DNA of 64,000 nt from Psychrobacter sp. 5A.1 (GCF_030407455.1 NZ_JASDDJ010000007.1:18943-82942), one strand, 5' to 3'; positions 10,865 through 22,010 are shown, counted from the stretch's first letter. Program-made: numbers and translations. The notes: generated from the sequence alone by a model not told the origin.

Positions 10865-13741
10865 TTACTTAGACAACTCATCAACACTGATACCAAGACC
10901 ACCAGCGATCAATGCTTGCTGCTGCTGAGCATGTAATTTTGGTGAACCTGTCGCAGGTGCTGCACTGGCAGGACGTGCCACCGGCTCCATGACTTTTGCC
11001 TTGGTTGGGTGTGGTACGACAATACGGAACATATGCGGTGCCAAATAATACCAAGCACCTTGGTTCAACGGCTCTTCTTGCGTCCATACGATTTCTGTTA
11101 GGTTGCTGTATTTTTCGATCTCAGCGACTAAGCGCGTCTCTGGCAATGGATAAAGCTGCTCAATACGAACGATAGCCACATGGTCTAGACCCAATGCACG
11201 GCGCTGCTCAAGCAAATCATAATAAACCTTACCACCACACAGCACCATACGGGTTACTTTGTCTGCGTTGTGATCATCCATCTCTGGCAATACGGTTTCA
11301 AACTTACCATTCGCAAGTTCTTCTAGATTTGAAGTTGCTAATTTATGACGTAGCAAGCTCTTTGGCGACATCACAATCAATGGCTTACGAATCGGACGTA
11401 CTGCTTGACGACGTAATGCATGATAAATTTGCGCAGGCGTCGTCGGCGTGATGACCTGCATGTTGTCTTCAGCACATAGCTGTAAGAAACGCTCAAGACG
11501 CGCAGATGAATGCTCAGGGCCTTGACCTTCAAAGCCATGTGGTAGCAACATAGTCAGACCACACACACGCTGCCACTTCGTCTCACCACTTGAGATAAAT
11601 TGGTCAATAACAACCTGAGCACCGTTAACGAAATCACCAAACTGTGCTTCCCAAACGATCAATGCGTTCGGTACTGTCGTAGCATAACCATATTCGAAGG
11701 CTAGTACGGCTTCTTCTGACAACAATGAGTTATAAGTCGCAAAGCGCGCTTGAGTTTCACTCATATGAGCCAGCGGCACATACATGCTGCCGTCATTGAT
11801 ATTGTATATTTCACTATGACGATGAGAGAAAGTACCACGGCCGACATCTTCACCTGTAATACGTACCAATACATCATCATTATCAACCAATGATGCATAA
11901 GCCAATGTCTCAGCAGCACCCCAGTTAAGAGGCTCTTCACCAGTTTGCATAGCCAAGCGTTGCTCAACTACTTTTTGAACTTGGCGTTGTAGCTTGTAGC
12001 CCTCTGGCATTTCGGCCATGCGGCGTCCATAACCCTTGAGTTTTTCGATATCGACACTGGTATCCCAATCATCAACCAAGTCGTGACCTAGATAAGGTTT
12101 CCAGTCTACAAATAGCTGCTCATTAGGCTGTTGAACTAGAGAGCTGACAACGTAATCACCACGGTCTAAAGACTCACGATAATCATCTTCGTACTGCTTT
12201 TCTTCTTCAGCACTCAAAATACCTTCGGCGATCAGTTTCTGTGCGTAGATAGTACGAGTGGTAGGAAGCTTTTTGATGACAGCATACATCAATGGCTGAG
12301 TTGCTGAAGGCTCGTCGGCTTCATTGTGACCGTTACGGCGATAGCAGAACAAATCAATGATAATGTCTTTGTCAAACTGATGGCGATAATCTAAGGCCAA
12401 CTGAGCGGCAAACACCACTGCTTCAGGATCATCACCATTCACATGCAGAATAGGAGCATGGACCATTTTGGCAACGTCAGTACAGTATTCCGTTGAACGA
12501 ACATCTTCTTGACGGCTAGTAGTAAAACCAACTTGGTTGTTGATAACAACATGTACAGTACCGCCAGTGGTATAAGCACGGGTTTGTGACATTTGGAAGG
12601 TTTCTTGAACCACACCCTGACCAGCAAAAGCCGCATCGCCGTGAATGACAATCGGTAATACTGAGTTGCCACCTTTATTATCTAATAATGGCTGGTCGTT
12701 ACGACGTACTTGACGAGCACGTACTGAGCCTTGTAGTACTGGCGCGACAATCTCAAGATGAGACGGGTTAAAGGCTAAAGCCAAATGCGCTTCGCCGCCT
12801 GGTGTCATTACGTTAGATGAAAAACCATTGTGATATTTAACATCACCTGAGCCTTTTTCTGGCTGTACCTTACCATCAAACTCATCAAACAAGTCTGCAG
12901 GGTTTTTACCTAAGATATTGACCAATAGGTTTAAACGCCCACGGTGAGCCATGCCAATGACCACCTCTTTTGTGCCATAACCACCAGCACGTTGGATGAT
13001 TTCGTTGATAGCAGGAATAAAGCTCTCACCGCCTTCTAGTCCAAAACGCTTAACACCCGTATATTTACGAGCGAGGTATTTTTCTAGACCTTCAGCAGCG
13101 GTTAGGCGCTCAAGAATAGATAGACGCTTTTCTTTATCAAATTTGATGTAACCTAGGTTGGTTTCTAGGTATTCTTCCATCCAGCGTTTTTCTGTACTGG
13201 TGGTAACATGCATGTACTCGACACCGATGTGACCACAGTAAACACGCTCCATGATTTCGATAATTTCACGCAGTGGCGCTTCATTTTTACCGATTACTAA
13301 ATCATTGGTAGGGAATACGGTATCAAGATCAGCTTCTGACAAGTTGTGATAAGCCAGTGTCAGATCTTCTACTTCGGCACGTGGATGCAAATCTAAAGGA
13401 TCAAGCTTAGCGCGGCGATGCCCACGGCGACGATATGCCGAGATTAATTGCTGGACACCCATCTGCTTAGGATCGCCGTTAGATGAGCTGCTAGAACCGG
13501 TGTCAGTGCTGCTACTCTTATTCGCCGTCTGGTTGCGAGCAAGTAGTAAGAACTGATCTTTGATAGCGTTATGCTGAGCATCGTTTTGTGACTTGTACTG
13601 TTCGAAGTACGTTTGCCACTCAGTATCAACACTATCAGGGTCGGTTAGGTATTGCTCATAAAGAGCTTCTATATAGTTGGCGTTATCGGCAGCCAGTTCG
13701 GTATGTACTTGGCCAGATTTTTCTTTGGTTATACTATTCAT
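10865..13741 (-). CDS. sucA: 2-oxoglutarate dehydrogenase E1 component
   Basis: Thiamine-diphosphate-dependent decarboxylase of the 2-oxoglutarate dehydrogenase complex. 958 aa, near the usual 930-950. The N-terminal E2-binding segment is followed by a Ser/Asn-rich linker near residues 75-90. Then come GMAHRGRLNLL, HGDAAFAGQGVVQET and INNQVGFTT (ThDP and Mg sites), HRHSEIYN, and PHGFEGQGPEHSSARLERFL in the transketolase-like C-terminal half. It is the first suc gene; its promoter should lie in the long upstream gap, separating it from sdhB transcription, which ends at a hairpin about 885 bp upstream. Confidence 0.97.
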   Translation of the reverse strand: MNSITKEKSGQVHTELAADNANYIEALYEQYLTDPDSVDTEWQTYFEQYKSQNDAQHNAIKDQFLLLARNQTANKSSSTDTGSSSSSNGDPKQMGVQQLISAYRRRGHRRAKLDPLDLHPRAEVEDLTLAYHNLSEADLDTVFPTNDLVIGKNEAPLREIIEIMERVYCGHIGVEYMHVTTSTEKRWMEEYLETNLGYIKFDKEKRLSILERLTAAEGLEKYLARKYTGVKRFGLEGGESFIPAINEIIQRAGGYGTKEVVIGMAHRGRLNLLVNILGKNPADLFDEFDGKVQPEKGSGDVKYHNGFSSNVMTPGGEAHLALAFNPSHLEIVAPVLQGSVRARQVRRNDQPLLDNKGGNSVLPIVIHGDAAFAGQGVVQETFQMSQTRAYTTGGTVHVVINNQVGFTTSRQEDVRSTEYCTDVAKMVHAPILHVNGDDPEAVVFAAQLALDYRHQFDKDIIIDLFCYRRNGHNEADEPSATQPLMYAVIKKLPTTRTIYAQKLIAEGILSAEEEKQYEDDYRESLDRGDYVVSSLVQQPNEQLFVDWKPYLGHDLVDDWDTSVDIEKLKGYGRRMAEMPEGYKLQRQVQKVVEQRLAMQTGEEPLNWGAAETLAYASLVDNDDVLVRITGEDVGRGTFSHRHSEIYNINDGSMYVPLAHMSETQARFATYNSLLSEEAVLAFEYGYATTVPNALIVWEAQFGDFVNGAQVVIDQFISSGETKWQRVCGLTMLLPHGFEGQGPEHSSARLERFLQLCAEDNMQVITPTTPAQIYHALRRQAVRPIRKPLIVMSPKSLLRHKLATSNLEELANGKFETVLPEMDDHNADKVTRMVLCGGKVYYDLLEQRRALGLDHVAIVRIEQLYPLPETRLVAEIEKYSNLTEIVWTQEEPLNQGAWYYLAPHMFRIVVPHPTKAKVMEPVARPASAAPATGSPKLHAQQQQALIAGGLGISVDELSK

Positions 13742-14626
13742 AATAATCGTCTATTTGATAGATAAATGAATGGAATTGTGCTTATTATTGTGTCAGTCGT
13801 TGTATGCTCAGGCCTCTAGACAATTTGTCCTATCCTGTTAAATACTATTCGATAAAACACTTTTATCCCTAAGTATTGCCATCACCATAGAATATTGCTG
13901 TCATTGTCTAAAGAAGCAAGTGATGCTAAATAGTGGTAACAAGTCTTATTGCAATACCCGTTTAAAAAAATATTTGTGAACGCTCAGTTTTCTTATCTGA
14001 CTCGTTTCACAACATTAATTTATATATACTTCTTTGAGTTATAACCAACCCATTAATGGTAAGCTATTAATAGGTGGTTAATTTTTCAGCTAGCCTATAA
14101 ACTGGCTATCGCCGCTGAAACAGCTTCTATTTGCTGATAAATCTTGTCATTTCAGACAAACATACATTGCTGTATAGATTATCATGCTCACTTTTTGCGA
14201 CATAGTTTGTTTGTTCAATACTAAGTATTTACGTAATGAATATCTAGTATCAATTATAAACGCATAATGACCATGAGCATAGTGTTTTAGCCTAGTATTG
14301 CCATACGATATCCAATCCATACAGGCCATTTGGTCAAAAAACACGCTGTAATAGTCTGATTAAATCGTAGACACGATTATACCAAAAATTACCTATGTCT
14401 ATATCTGATTATATAGGCTGATTGTTTATATACTATGTATTCTTACATACGACCAACGTATTGCCCATAAAGTCTTACGCTCGACCGACCGAGGACTTAT
14501 CTGTTGATTCATCAAATCTATGGCTATTTTTACGCCAAATAATCCCCAGCAAACCCATAAAAGGCTTATTCGTACAAGGACGACTGTCAAAAATAGTGCG
14601 TCTGTATGTCGTCTTTTTAACCAACA
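13742..14626. other. 885-bp intergenic region upstream of sucA
   Basis: AT-rich and without a supportable gene: the short open frames here have no ribosome sites or recognisable products. It should carry the sucA promoter on the minus strand, but no confident -35/-10 pair was seen. No copy of the miniature element found elsewhere in the window is present. Confidence 0.5.
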
Positions 14627-14657
14627 AAAACACCACCTAACGAATAGGTGGTGTTTT
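14627..14657 (-). terminator. Intrinsic terminator of the sdh operon
   Basis: AAAACACCACCT / AGGTGGTGTTTT hairpin with a 7-nt loop, 40 bp past the sdhB stop codon. The minus-strand copy ends in a T-run. It separates sdhCDAB from sucA. Confidence 0.85.
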
Positions 14658-14695
14658 ACGTATTGAATCTATTAAAACAAGGCAATTATAAACGA

Positions 14696-15406
14696 TTAAC
14701 CTGCTTGGTCAATTAACATATTTCGTAGATGACCAATCGCTTTGGTTGGATTCAAACCTTTTGGACAAACGGATACGCAGTTCATGATACCACGGCAACG
14801 GAATAGGCTAAACGGATCATCCAAACGAGCCAAGCGCGCTTGAGTATCACCATCGCGGCTATCAGCCACGAAACGATAAGCATGTAACAATGCTGATGGG
14901 CCTAGGAATTTGTCAGGGTTCCACCAGAACGATGGGCAGCTGGTTGAACAGCATGCACATAAGATACATTCGTATAGGCCGTTCAGTTTTTCACGTTGCT
15001 CAGGTGATTGCAGACGCTCTGTCGGTGGTGCTGGCTGATCATTGATTAAGTACGGATGTACTTTTTCATATTGCTCATAGAATTGGTTCATATCGACGAC
15101 CAAGTCACGAACCACTGGCAAACCAGGTAGCGGACGAACCGTTACTTTTTCTGGTAGCGTGTTCATGTTGATTAGACATGCTAGACCATTTTTGCCATTG
15201 ATGTTCATACCATCAGAGCCACAAATGCCCTCACGGCAAGAGCGACGGAAGGTGAGCGTTTCATCTTCTTTCTTTAGGCGTAATAATACGTCAAGCAACA
15301 TACGATCTGAATCAAGTAGTTCAATCGTATACGTTTGCATGCGCGGCGCTGCGTCCAGATCTGGATCGTAGCGATAGATTTCGATGGTGCGAGTACCTCG
15401 GCTCAT
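14696..15406 (-). CDS. sdhB: Succinate dehydrogenase iron-sulfur subunit
   Basis: Carries electrons from the SdhA flavin to ubiquinone through three Fe-S clusters. Start placed at 15406 (236 aa), where GGAG precedes ATG with a 9-nt spacer and the product begins MSRGTRTIEIYRYDP like the family; the frame extends to 15475 without support. Cluster ligands are CREGICGSDGMNINGKNGLAC (2Fe-2S), CILCACCSTSCP (4Fe-4S) and CRGIMNCVSVCPKGLNP (3Fe-4S and 4Fe-4S). Last gene of sdhCDAB, 223 bp after sdhA. Confidence 0.96.
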   Translation of the reverse strand: MSRGTRTIEIYRYDPDLDAAPRMQTYTIELLDSDRMLLDVLLRLKKEDETLTFRRSCREGICGSDGMNINGKNGLACLINMNTLPEKVTVRPLPGLPVVRDLVVDMNQFYEQYEKVHPYLINDQPAPPTERLQSPEQREKLNGLYECILCACCSTSCPSFWWNPDKFLGPSALLHAYRFVADSRDGDTQARLARLDDPFSLFRCRGIMNCVSVCPKGLNPTKAIGHLRNMLIDQAG

Positions 15407-15629
15407 AATGCTAAACTCCACACGTAGGTGATGGCGGGCATACAAAGATTGCAACATAGTCGCGCTAACTATCAATCAGTACTGATAACCAATATCGGAT
15501 ACCAATTAATAGCGTAGTAGCGCTGGCATGAGCATGTAGCTGGCGGTCACCTTTTTAATAAATGAATAAGGGATAAAACGTTAACGCTGCGTTTGTATAT
15601 CAGCTATACATCAGGCGCATTGTCTAAAA

Positions 15630-17480
15630 CTAGTAGACACGAACTTTTGGTTCAATATAGTCAACCGTCAATGGCACTTTACGAACAGGCTTATAAATGA
15701 TGCGGTTGCCTTCAGAGTACCATAAGGTATGCTTCATCCAATCGTGGTCATTACGGCCATTTGGTGCATAGTCATCATCTTCTGGACGATCGTAGTCAGA
15801 TACGCTGTGCGCGCCGCGGCTTTCATGACGCTGTGCAGCTGAGATCATTGTCGCTTTTGCTACTTCATATAAGTTAGCAACTTCGAACGCTTCGATACGT
15901 GCTGTGTTAAACACTTGAGATTTGTCACCTAGATGGATTTTGTCGATCTTTTCACCCAGTGCTAAAATCTTCTCAACGCCTTCATCCATCATTGCTTGCG
16001 TACGGAAAACGCTCGCATGTGTCTGCATAGTGGCACGAATCTCATCAGCCACGTCTTGCGCATTATAGCCTGCGGTAGACTGTTGCAGTTTGTCTAAACG
16101 ACGAACCGTAAAGTCAAGTACACGAGGGTCAAGCGGCTTATAGTTGTGATCAGCGTGATGAAATTCATCAACGATATGCTTACCAGCTGCACGGCCAAAT
16201 ACCAATAGATCCAGTAGAGAGTTTGTACCTAGACGGTTAGCACCATGTACACTTACACAAGCACACTCGCCGATTGCATAAAGACCTTTAACCACATTGC
16301 CTTTAGCATATAGGCCGTCTTCATCCGTACCTGCTTCTAAATCCGGTACAATCACTTGACCATGAATAGTGGTTGGAATACCGCCCATCATGTAGTGAAT
16401 AGTTGGGATTACTGGAATTGGCTCTTTAGTGATGTCAACGTTGGCAAAGTTTTTACCGATCTCAAATACTGATGGTAAGCGCTTCATGATGGTTTCAACA
16501 CCTAGATGCGTCATGTCCATTACGATATGATCAGCATTAGGACCACAACCACGGCCTTCTTTGATTTCTTGATCCATTGAGCGCGATACTAGATCACGTG
16601 GTGCCAAGTCTTTCACGGTTGGTGCATAACGCTCCATGAACGCTTCACCATCTTTGTTACGCAAGATAGCACCTTCACCGCGGCAACCTTCGGTCAATAG
16701 TACACCTGCACCATGAACACCAGTTGGATGGAACTGCCAGAACTCCATGTCTTGCAATGGAATGCCAGCACGTACTGCCATGCCAATACCGTCACCAGTA
16801 TTGATATAAGCATTGGTAGAAGCTGCGAAAATACGACCAGCACCACCTGTCGCTAGGACAGTAATTGGTGACTGGAATACAGCGATAGTACCTGTCTCTT
16901 GCTCAAGTGCAACCACACCGTTGATGTTACCCGCTTCGTCTTTGATCAAATCAAGCGCAATCCACTCGATAAAGAACTCAGTACCTTGCTCTAGGTTTTT
17001 CTGATATAACGTGTGCAGCAGTGCGTGACCAGTACGGTCGGCAGCAGCACAAGCACGTTGTACAGCTTTTTCGCCATAGTTAGACGTATGACCACCAAAC
17101 GGGCGCTGATAAATCGTGCCATCTTCGTTACGGTCAAACGGCATGCCCATGTGCTCAAGCTCATAGACTACTTTTGGTGCTTCACGGCACATGTATTCGA
17201 TAGCATCTTGGTCACCTAACCAATCTGATCCCTTAACGGTATCATAGAAGTGAAAGTGCCAGTTGTCATTGCTCATGTTACCCAAACTTGCACCGATACC
17301 ACCCTGAGCGGCAACCGTGTGCGAACGTGTTGGGAATACTTTGGTAAGAACTGCAACCTTCATGCCCGCTTCCGCTAAATGCAATGAAGCACGCATACCT
17401 GAGCCACCACCACCAACGATAACTGCATCGTAGTTTAGGGTTTTAATATTACTAATGGTATTGTCTTGTCTAGTTGCCAT
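15630..17480 (-). CDS. sdhA: Succinate dehydrogenase flavoprotein subunit
   Basis: Oxidises succinate to fumarate at a covalently bound FAD on the cytoplasmic face of the membrane. 616 aa, slightly longer than E. coli SdhA (588). FAD motif VIVGGGGSGMRAS; covalent-FAD His in TRSHTVAAQGG; HPTGVHGAGVLLTEG and GANRLGTNSLLDLLVFG are typical. It ends VDYIEPKVRVY like the family. It follows sdhD after an unusually long 336-bp gap within the operon. Confidence 0.97.
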   Translation of the reverse strand: MATRQDNTISNIKTLNYDAVIVGGGGSGMRASLHLAEAGMKVAVLTKVFPTRSHTVAAQGGIGASLGNMSNDNWHFHFYDTVKGSDWLGDQDAIEYMCREAPKVVYELEHMGMPFDRNEDGTIYQRPFGGHTSNYGEKAVQRACAAADRTGHALLHTLYQKNLEQGTEFFIEWIALDLIKDEAGNINGVVALEQETGTIAVFQSPITVLATGGAGRIFAASTNAYINTGDGIGMAVRAGIPLQDMEFWQFHPTGVHGAGVLLTEGCRGEGAILRNKDGEAFMERYAPTVKDLAPRDLVSRSMDQEIKEGRGCGPNADHIVMDMTHLGVETIMKRLPSVFEIGKNFANVDITKEPIPVIPTIHYMMGGIPTTIHGQVIVPDLEAGTDEDGLYAKGNVVKGLYAIGECACVSVHGANRLGTNSLLDLLVFGRAAGKHIVDEFHHADHNYKPLDPRVLDFTVRRLDKLQQSTAGYNAQDVADEIRATMQTHASVFRTQAMMDEGVEKILALGEKIDKIHLGDKSQVFNTARIEAFEVANLYEVAKATMISAAQRHESRGAHSVSDYDRPEDDDYAPNGRNDHDWMKHTLWYSEGNRIIYKPVRKVPLTVDYIEPKVRVY

Positions 17481-17816
17481 TACGGTTTTCCTAATGCCTG
17501 TTAATGCTGAGAAGTAAATGAAAGACTATATAAAGCGCTTCCTATCACAGCCATGAAGGCTCATTAATTGGCCATTTCATACGCTTATAGAATAAGACAG
17601 CTTAACAATCTTTAAGCACTTCATTTGCATATCTATCGTTATACTGGACTGAGCCTATTCAGCCATCTATAAATCAATTGGCTGATCAGTAATGCTAGCC
17701 CAATGCTATGACTATTTTTGGCTACCAACGAATGGTTTTAAAATACTTTTCCAACCAATATAGTGACTGGACGCATCCGCTGTTATATATAGATATCAGA
17801 GCTTTTTATGAGAGGG
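17481..17816. other. 336-bp gap inside the sdh operon, between sdhD and sdhA
   Basis: No gene, repeat copy or convincing hairpin was seen. In many relatives sdhD and sdhA are almost contiguous, so this spacer may hold an internal promoter or an untranslated control segment; nothing in the sequence settles it. Confidence 0.4.
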
Positions 17817-18224
17817 TTAAACGGCAGCGATACTGAAACCGTTACCCCAAAAAATCATAAAGCCCCAAAATAGAAATACTAAAATAGCGATAATCATCAA
17901 TGACTGGAGCACTAAACGTAGACCCGCTGCGCTTGAGCCTAGTTTGCCCGTCGTAATATAGTCAGTAAATACTGTCCACATTCCAACCCACGCATGACCA
18001 GCTAGTGCCAGTACGGCAACCAAACTGAATAGACGCATCGGTAGGCTGGTCATAAATGATGACCATTCAACGAAAGTGACATCGCCATGGGTCAAAAAGA
18101 AGCCCAGCAATACCACACTATAAACGGCTAAAACAACAGCACTAATACGCTGAATAATCCAATCACGTGAGCCTGAACCTGTCAGACCTGTAGCACTTTT
18201 GATTCCTGAATCATTTTTAATCAT
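17817..18224 (-). CDS. sdhD: Succinate dehydrogenase membrane anchor subunit
   Basis: Membrane anchor that, with SdhC, binds heme b and ubiquinone. Start chosen at 18224 (135 aa), where TAATG overlaps the sdhC stop codon by one base and GGGTGA lies 7 nt upstream; an ATG five codons earlier is possible. Three transmembrane segments: VVLAVYSVVLLGFF, the segment around FSLVAVLALAGHAWVG (with the heme-ligand-type His) and SLMIIAILVFLFWGFMIF. The motif RDWIIQRISA (quinone-site region) matches the family. Confidence 0.93.
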   Translation of the reverse strand: MIKNDSGIKSATGLTGSGSRDWIIQRISAVVLAVYSVVLLGFFLTHGDVTFVEWSSFMTSLPMRLFSLVAVLALAGHAWVGMWTVFTDYITTGKLGSSAAGLRLVLQSLMIIAILVFLFWGFMIFWGNGFSIAAV

Positions 18225-18610
18225 TAGAACATCACCCATACAAATGACGCGACAACTAAAATCGCTGCTATCACAAAACTGACCATAGAGGCAGTGCGGC
18301 CAGATTTTAGCTCTTCGTTCATGCCCATATCAGCAAATAAATGTTTGATACCCATCACAAAATGATATGCAATGGCGGCAACAAAGATCCATGCCAAAAA
18401 GCGCACAAGTACGTTGTCAAATACAGTCGCAAAACTCTCAGGCGACGCCAATGAGTTTTGTAGTATCCACAGCATGACAGGAATCAATAAAAATAAAATA
18501 ATGCCAGAGATACGATGCAAGATAGAGGCGATCGCAATCGGTGAGCGATTAACGCTAATCACTTGGCTTAAAGGCAGATCAATAGGTCGGTTGCTTTTCA
18601 CAGCGGGCAT
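18224..18610 (-). CDS. sdhC: Succinate dehydrogenase cytochrome b556 subunit
   Basis: Heme b and quinone-binding membrane subunit. Start placed at 18610 (128 aa) because the product then begins MPAVKSNRPIDLPLSQV, matching the family length of about 129; the frame is open to 18667 with no better ribosome site. SPIAIASILHRISG is the SdhC signature and the second helix includes AYHFVMGIKHL (heme His). Three transmembrane helices. First gene of sdhCDAB, divergent from gltA. Confidence 0.92.
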   Translation of the reverse strand: MPAVKSNRPIDLPLSQVISVNRSPIAIASILHRISGIILFLLIPVMLWILQNSLASPESFATVFDNVLVRFLAWIFVAAIAYHFVMGIKHLFADMGMNEELKSGRTASMVSFVIAAILVVASFVWVMF

Positions 18611-19629
18611 CCTTTTTGCGGTTATACTCCTGTATCTGCTATCAACGCTTGACATAAATGGTGTCAATTAAGCATCGAGCAACACACGAGACGAATAAAG
18701 TAAGGAAGAGCTAGCTGACTTCGTTTAGTTTGTGCTAAATATGAAGAAAGGATCATGTATAAAAGGTATTGATAAACTGTCCAATGTCGCTTTTTGAGCT
18801 GACAGGCCTATCAAACAACCCATCTATTATACAACAAAGAGAATAAACATGAGTAAGATCGACTAACCAGTCTATTTTTATTGGTCGTATGAATAGCAAG
18901 ACAACGTTACTATGTCGGCTACATCAAAGCGGATCTTGTGCTAAACACTGAAGAATCGTGCTGAGCATTTAAAAAACAGAACAGTTAAAGAGCACTCAAA
19001 CCATAGAATGCGGTTTGGTCTATCGAGACACCAGACAATCGTAAATAAGCATGAATAGAGAAAGCTCTAGACGACACTATATCATGACCACTTATCAATT
19101 CGCACAAAGCTAGGGCCAGTTAATTCCTACAATTATAAAATGACTGAGCAATAATTACAAATTTATCCCTTTTGTAAGCATACAGACACCTTTATCGCCC
19201 AAATAAATAGAGGCAAGTCATCATGATTTTTATCAGTCATTATTGTGACAAACTTTCAGTCACTCGCTGGGCATGCGCTGTCTGTTTTTGACTCTATTGT
19301 TGGTGAGTTTTTTGTTTTGACCATATCCAGACATCGAAAACATTAGCCTAACAATGATGCTGTAAACTTTCTAACTCCGCTAAGGATTTTCAGTAAAATA
19401 ACCAACCAGACATATTTTGATACAAATATTACAGTGAATAACCACCGCTAAACCGCTTCAATCGGACACATGGTCCATAAAAGTTTTTTCAAATCATCAA
19501 GAATTGCTGCTAATATACCCTGCGTACTAAATGAGTTAAGCGCATTTTTACCGTTTAACCGACAATGACGCGAGGGTGAGCGTCTGTAGTAATTTTATTC
19601 TAACAAGTTAAATCAATGGAGAGCAATTT
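18611..19629. other. Divergent control region between sdhC and gltA
   Basis: About 1 kb with no coding support on either strand. It must carry the promoters of sdhCDAB (minus) and gltA (plus). No clear repressor palindrome or riboswitch was recognised. The long leaders on both sides leave room for RNA-level control. Confidence 0.5.
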
Positions 19630-20910
19630 ATGGCTGATACTAATGCCAAACTAACCGTGAATGGTGAAGAATACGAACTTCCTATTATTAAAGGTACTTT
19701 AGGGCGCCCAGTTATCGATATTGCTGCTTTACAAGAATCAGGATTTTGGTCATATGACCCTGGTTTTAAAGTAACTGCTCCTGTTGAATCAAAGATTACT
19801 TATATTGATGGTGGCAAAGGCGAGCTACTACACCGCGGCTATCCTATTGACGAGCTAGCGAACAACGCTGAATATCTAGAAGTGGCTTATGCACTGATTC
19901 ATGGTGATTTACCAAACGCTGAGCAAAAAGCTGATTTCTTTGAAAAAATCCGTAAACACACGGGCGTTCATGATCAACTGCGTAAATTCTTTGAAGGCTT
20001 CCGCCGTGACGCGCATCCAATGGCTATTATGGTTGGTGTCGTTGGTGCGTTATCAGCGTTCTATCATGAAGACCTAGATGTCAGCAATGAAGACCATCGT
20101 GAAATCACGGCTATCCGTCTGATTGCTAAGATGCCAACGCTTGCTGCAATGAGTTATAAATACTCACAAGGCGAACCATTCATGTATCCGCGTAATGACT
20201 TTAACTACGCAGAAAACTTCTTATACATGATGTTTGCGACGCCTGCTGATGTTGATTATAAAACCAACGATGTCATTACTCGTGCAATGGACAAAATCTT
20301 TACTTTGCATGCTGACCATGAGCAAAACGCTTCAACGTCTACTGTACGTTTGGCTGGCTCTACTGGCGCAAACCCTTATGCCTGTATCGCTGCTGGCATC
20401 GCTGCATTATGGGGCCCATCACATGGCGGCGCGAACGAAGCCGTTCTTGAGATGCTAGATGAAATCGGTACTGTTGAGAACGTGCCTGAATTCATGGAAA
20501 AAGTGAAGAGCCGTGAAGTGAAGCTAATGGGCTTTGGCCACCGTGTTTACAAAAACTTCGATCCACGCGCTCAAGTAATGAAAGAGACGTGTGACGAAGT
20601 ATTAGAAGCACTAGGCATCAACGATCCTAAGCTTGAATTGGCGATGGCACTAGAGAAAATTGCGCTAGAAGATCCGTTCTTCATCGAGCGTAACCTATAT
20701 CCAAACGTTGATTTCTACTCTGGTATCATCTTGAAAGCCATCGGTATCCCAACGTCAATGTTTACCGTAATCTTTGCATTGGCTCGTACCTCAGGTTGGA
20801 TCAGCCATTGGTTAGAAATGCACAGTGCACCGTTCAAAATCGGTCGCCCACGTCAGTTATACACTGGTGAAACGCGCCGCGAGTTTGTAAAAGTTGAAGA
20901 GCGCAAGTAA
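19630..20910 (+). CDS. gltA: Citrate synthase (type II)
   Basis: Condenses oxaloacetate and acetyl-CoA to citrate, the entry step of the TCA cycle. 426 aa, the length of the hexameric, NADH-sensitive gammaproteobacterial type. Active-site regions include [31 protein letters not shown] (His), [14 protein letters not shown] (His) and NVDFYSGI (Asp). GGAGAG precedes the ATG. Transcribed away from sdhCDAB and followed by a strong terminator. Confidence 0.98.
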   Translation: MADTNAKLTVNGEEYELPIIKGTLGRPVIDIAALQESGFWSYDPGFKVTAPVESKITYIDGGKGELLHRGYPIDELANNAEYLEVAYALIHGDLPNAEQKADFFEKIRKHTGVHDQLRKFFEGFRRDAHPMAIMVGVVGALSAFYHEDLDVSNEDHREITAIRLIAKMPTLAAMSYKYSQGEPFMYPRNDFNYAENFLYMMFATPADVDYKTNDVITRAMDKIFTLHADHEQNASTSTVRLAGSTGANPYACIAAGIAALWGPSHGGANEAVLEMLDEIGTVENVPEFMEKVKSREVKLMGFGHRVYKNFDPRAQVMKETCDEVLEALGINDPKLELAMALEKIALEDPFFIERNLYPNVDFYSGIILKAIGIPTSMFTVIFALARTSGWISHWLEMHSAPFKIGRPRQLYTGETRREFVKVEERK

Positions 20911-20928
20911 GCGAAAACAGTCTTTATT

Positions 20929-20965
20929 CAATAAAAAATCCCGCCATCGTGCGGGATTTTTATTG
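20929..20965. terminator. Terminator of gltA, usable in both directions
   Basis: AATCCCGC / GCGGGATT stem with a CATCGT loop and flanking A and T runs. It lies between gltA (plus) and the lipoprotein gene (minus), which ends at 20999. Confidence 0.92.
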
Positions 20966-20998
20966 TCTTAATTTTTTTATTCAACACGCCCTAGTCAG

Positions 20999-21946
20999 TT
21001 ATTGAAACTCTTTTAACGTTTGCTCATATTTGGCGATCTGCTCATCATAGCCTTCGATAGTTTCATTGAACTTAGCCATCAGTGCTTCAAACTCTTGTTG
21101 CTGCTTCTGTTTCATTTGCTGCATATCGACCACTTGCTGGGCTTCTATTTGCTCCCATACCTGATGCTGAATGATTAAACGGGCAAGCGCTGGACTTTTT
21201 GCGCTTACTCGTCCAGCAATCTCTGCATGTTCAAACAGCTGCGGTACCAAGGTCGCCATATTGATTAATGTATCAGAATCCTCTGCACTAAGCGGTGTTG
21301 TCACCGGTTGATATAAAGCGTCCATCGTTTGCTGATAGCGCTCTATTATTTGATCCTCGGTCAACATAACAGGTTTACGCGGTTCAAGACTGATGCGTTT
21401 TAATACCGTTAAATCACGCTCACCAACTTCTGTACTGGTATTGATATCGATGGCTGTATCTGAGTTCGTTACCTTCGCGGTGTCTGCTAAAGCTGCTGAA
21501 TTAGCAGTGTCTATCGATTCAGAACTCGTATCATTGACACCAACTACAGATGCGGTCTCACTCTTTGCTGTTTCGTTATTACTATCCACGCGGGCACTAG
21601 TATTATCAGTAGCATCATCCAGTAATAAAAGATCCTCACTGTCGGATGCATCTGCCGCTTGCAATGATTCATACTCTGCTTGCAATCGTCGCTGTAGACT
21701 TTGGGCTTGTGCGACATATATCGGCTGAAATTGCGCTATGCGTGCGGCCGCTGAGTCACCTTTTGACATAGGCTGACTGTCTTCTACACTGGTTTTTTCA
21801 CTGGTTTGATTTTCATCAGGCACAGGCTGTGTATTAGAGGACGGCTGACAACCCGTCAAAAACAGCACCCCTGTCAATGCGGCTACAAGCAATGTGGATG
21901 GGTAACAAGTATCAATATCAGGCTTTACTGGCAAAAATTTAAACAT
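20999..21946 (-). CDS. Putative lipoprotein with a C-terminal coiled coil
   Basis: 315 aa from the ATG at 21946, preceded by AAGGA; a TTG at 21973 is a weaker choice. The N-terminus is a lipoprotein signal peptide ending in the lipobox LTGC, so the mature protein is probably anchored in a membrane facing the periplasm. After the Cys comes a long Ser/Thr/Asp/Glu-rich region with low complexity, then about 130 residues with predicted helices, ending in a Gln/Glu/Lys-rich coiled coil. No catalytic motif was recognised. It lies just upstream of, and convergent with, gltA's terminator; the next minus-strand gene (zincin-like) is 64 bp away, so the two may be co-transcribed. Function unknown. Confidence 0.7.
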   Translation of the reverse strand: MFKFLPVKPDIDTCYPSTLLVAALTGVLFLTGCQPSSNTQPVPDENQTSEKTSVEDSQPMSKGDSAAARIAQFQPIYVAQAQSLQRRLQAEYESLQAADASDSEDLLLLDDATDNTSARVDSNNETAKSETASVVGVNDTSSESIDTANSAALADTAKVTNSDTAIDINTSTEVGERDLTVLKRISLEPRKPVMLTEDQIIERYQQTMDALYQPVTTPLSAEDSDTLINMATLVPQLFEHAEIAGRVSAKSPALARLIIQHQVWEQIEAQQVVDMQQMKQKQQQEFEALMAKFNETIEGYDEQIAKYEQTLKEFQ

Positions 21947-22010
21947 GAGAGTGCATATCCTTTGGTAAAGCAAACGTATTAACAGTTAAATTATGACTGC
22001 CATTCATCAT

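Noticed and set aside
13742..14640. Short open frames of 60-72 codons upstream of sucA
   Set aside because: AT-rich intergenic sequence with no ribosome site or family resemblance.
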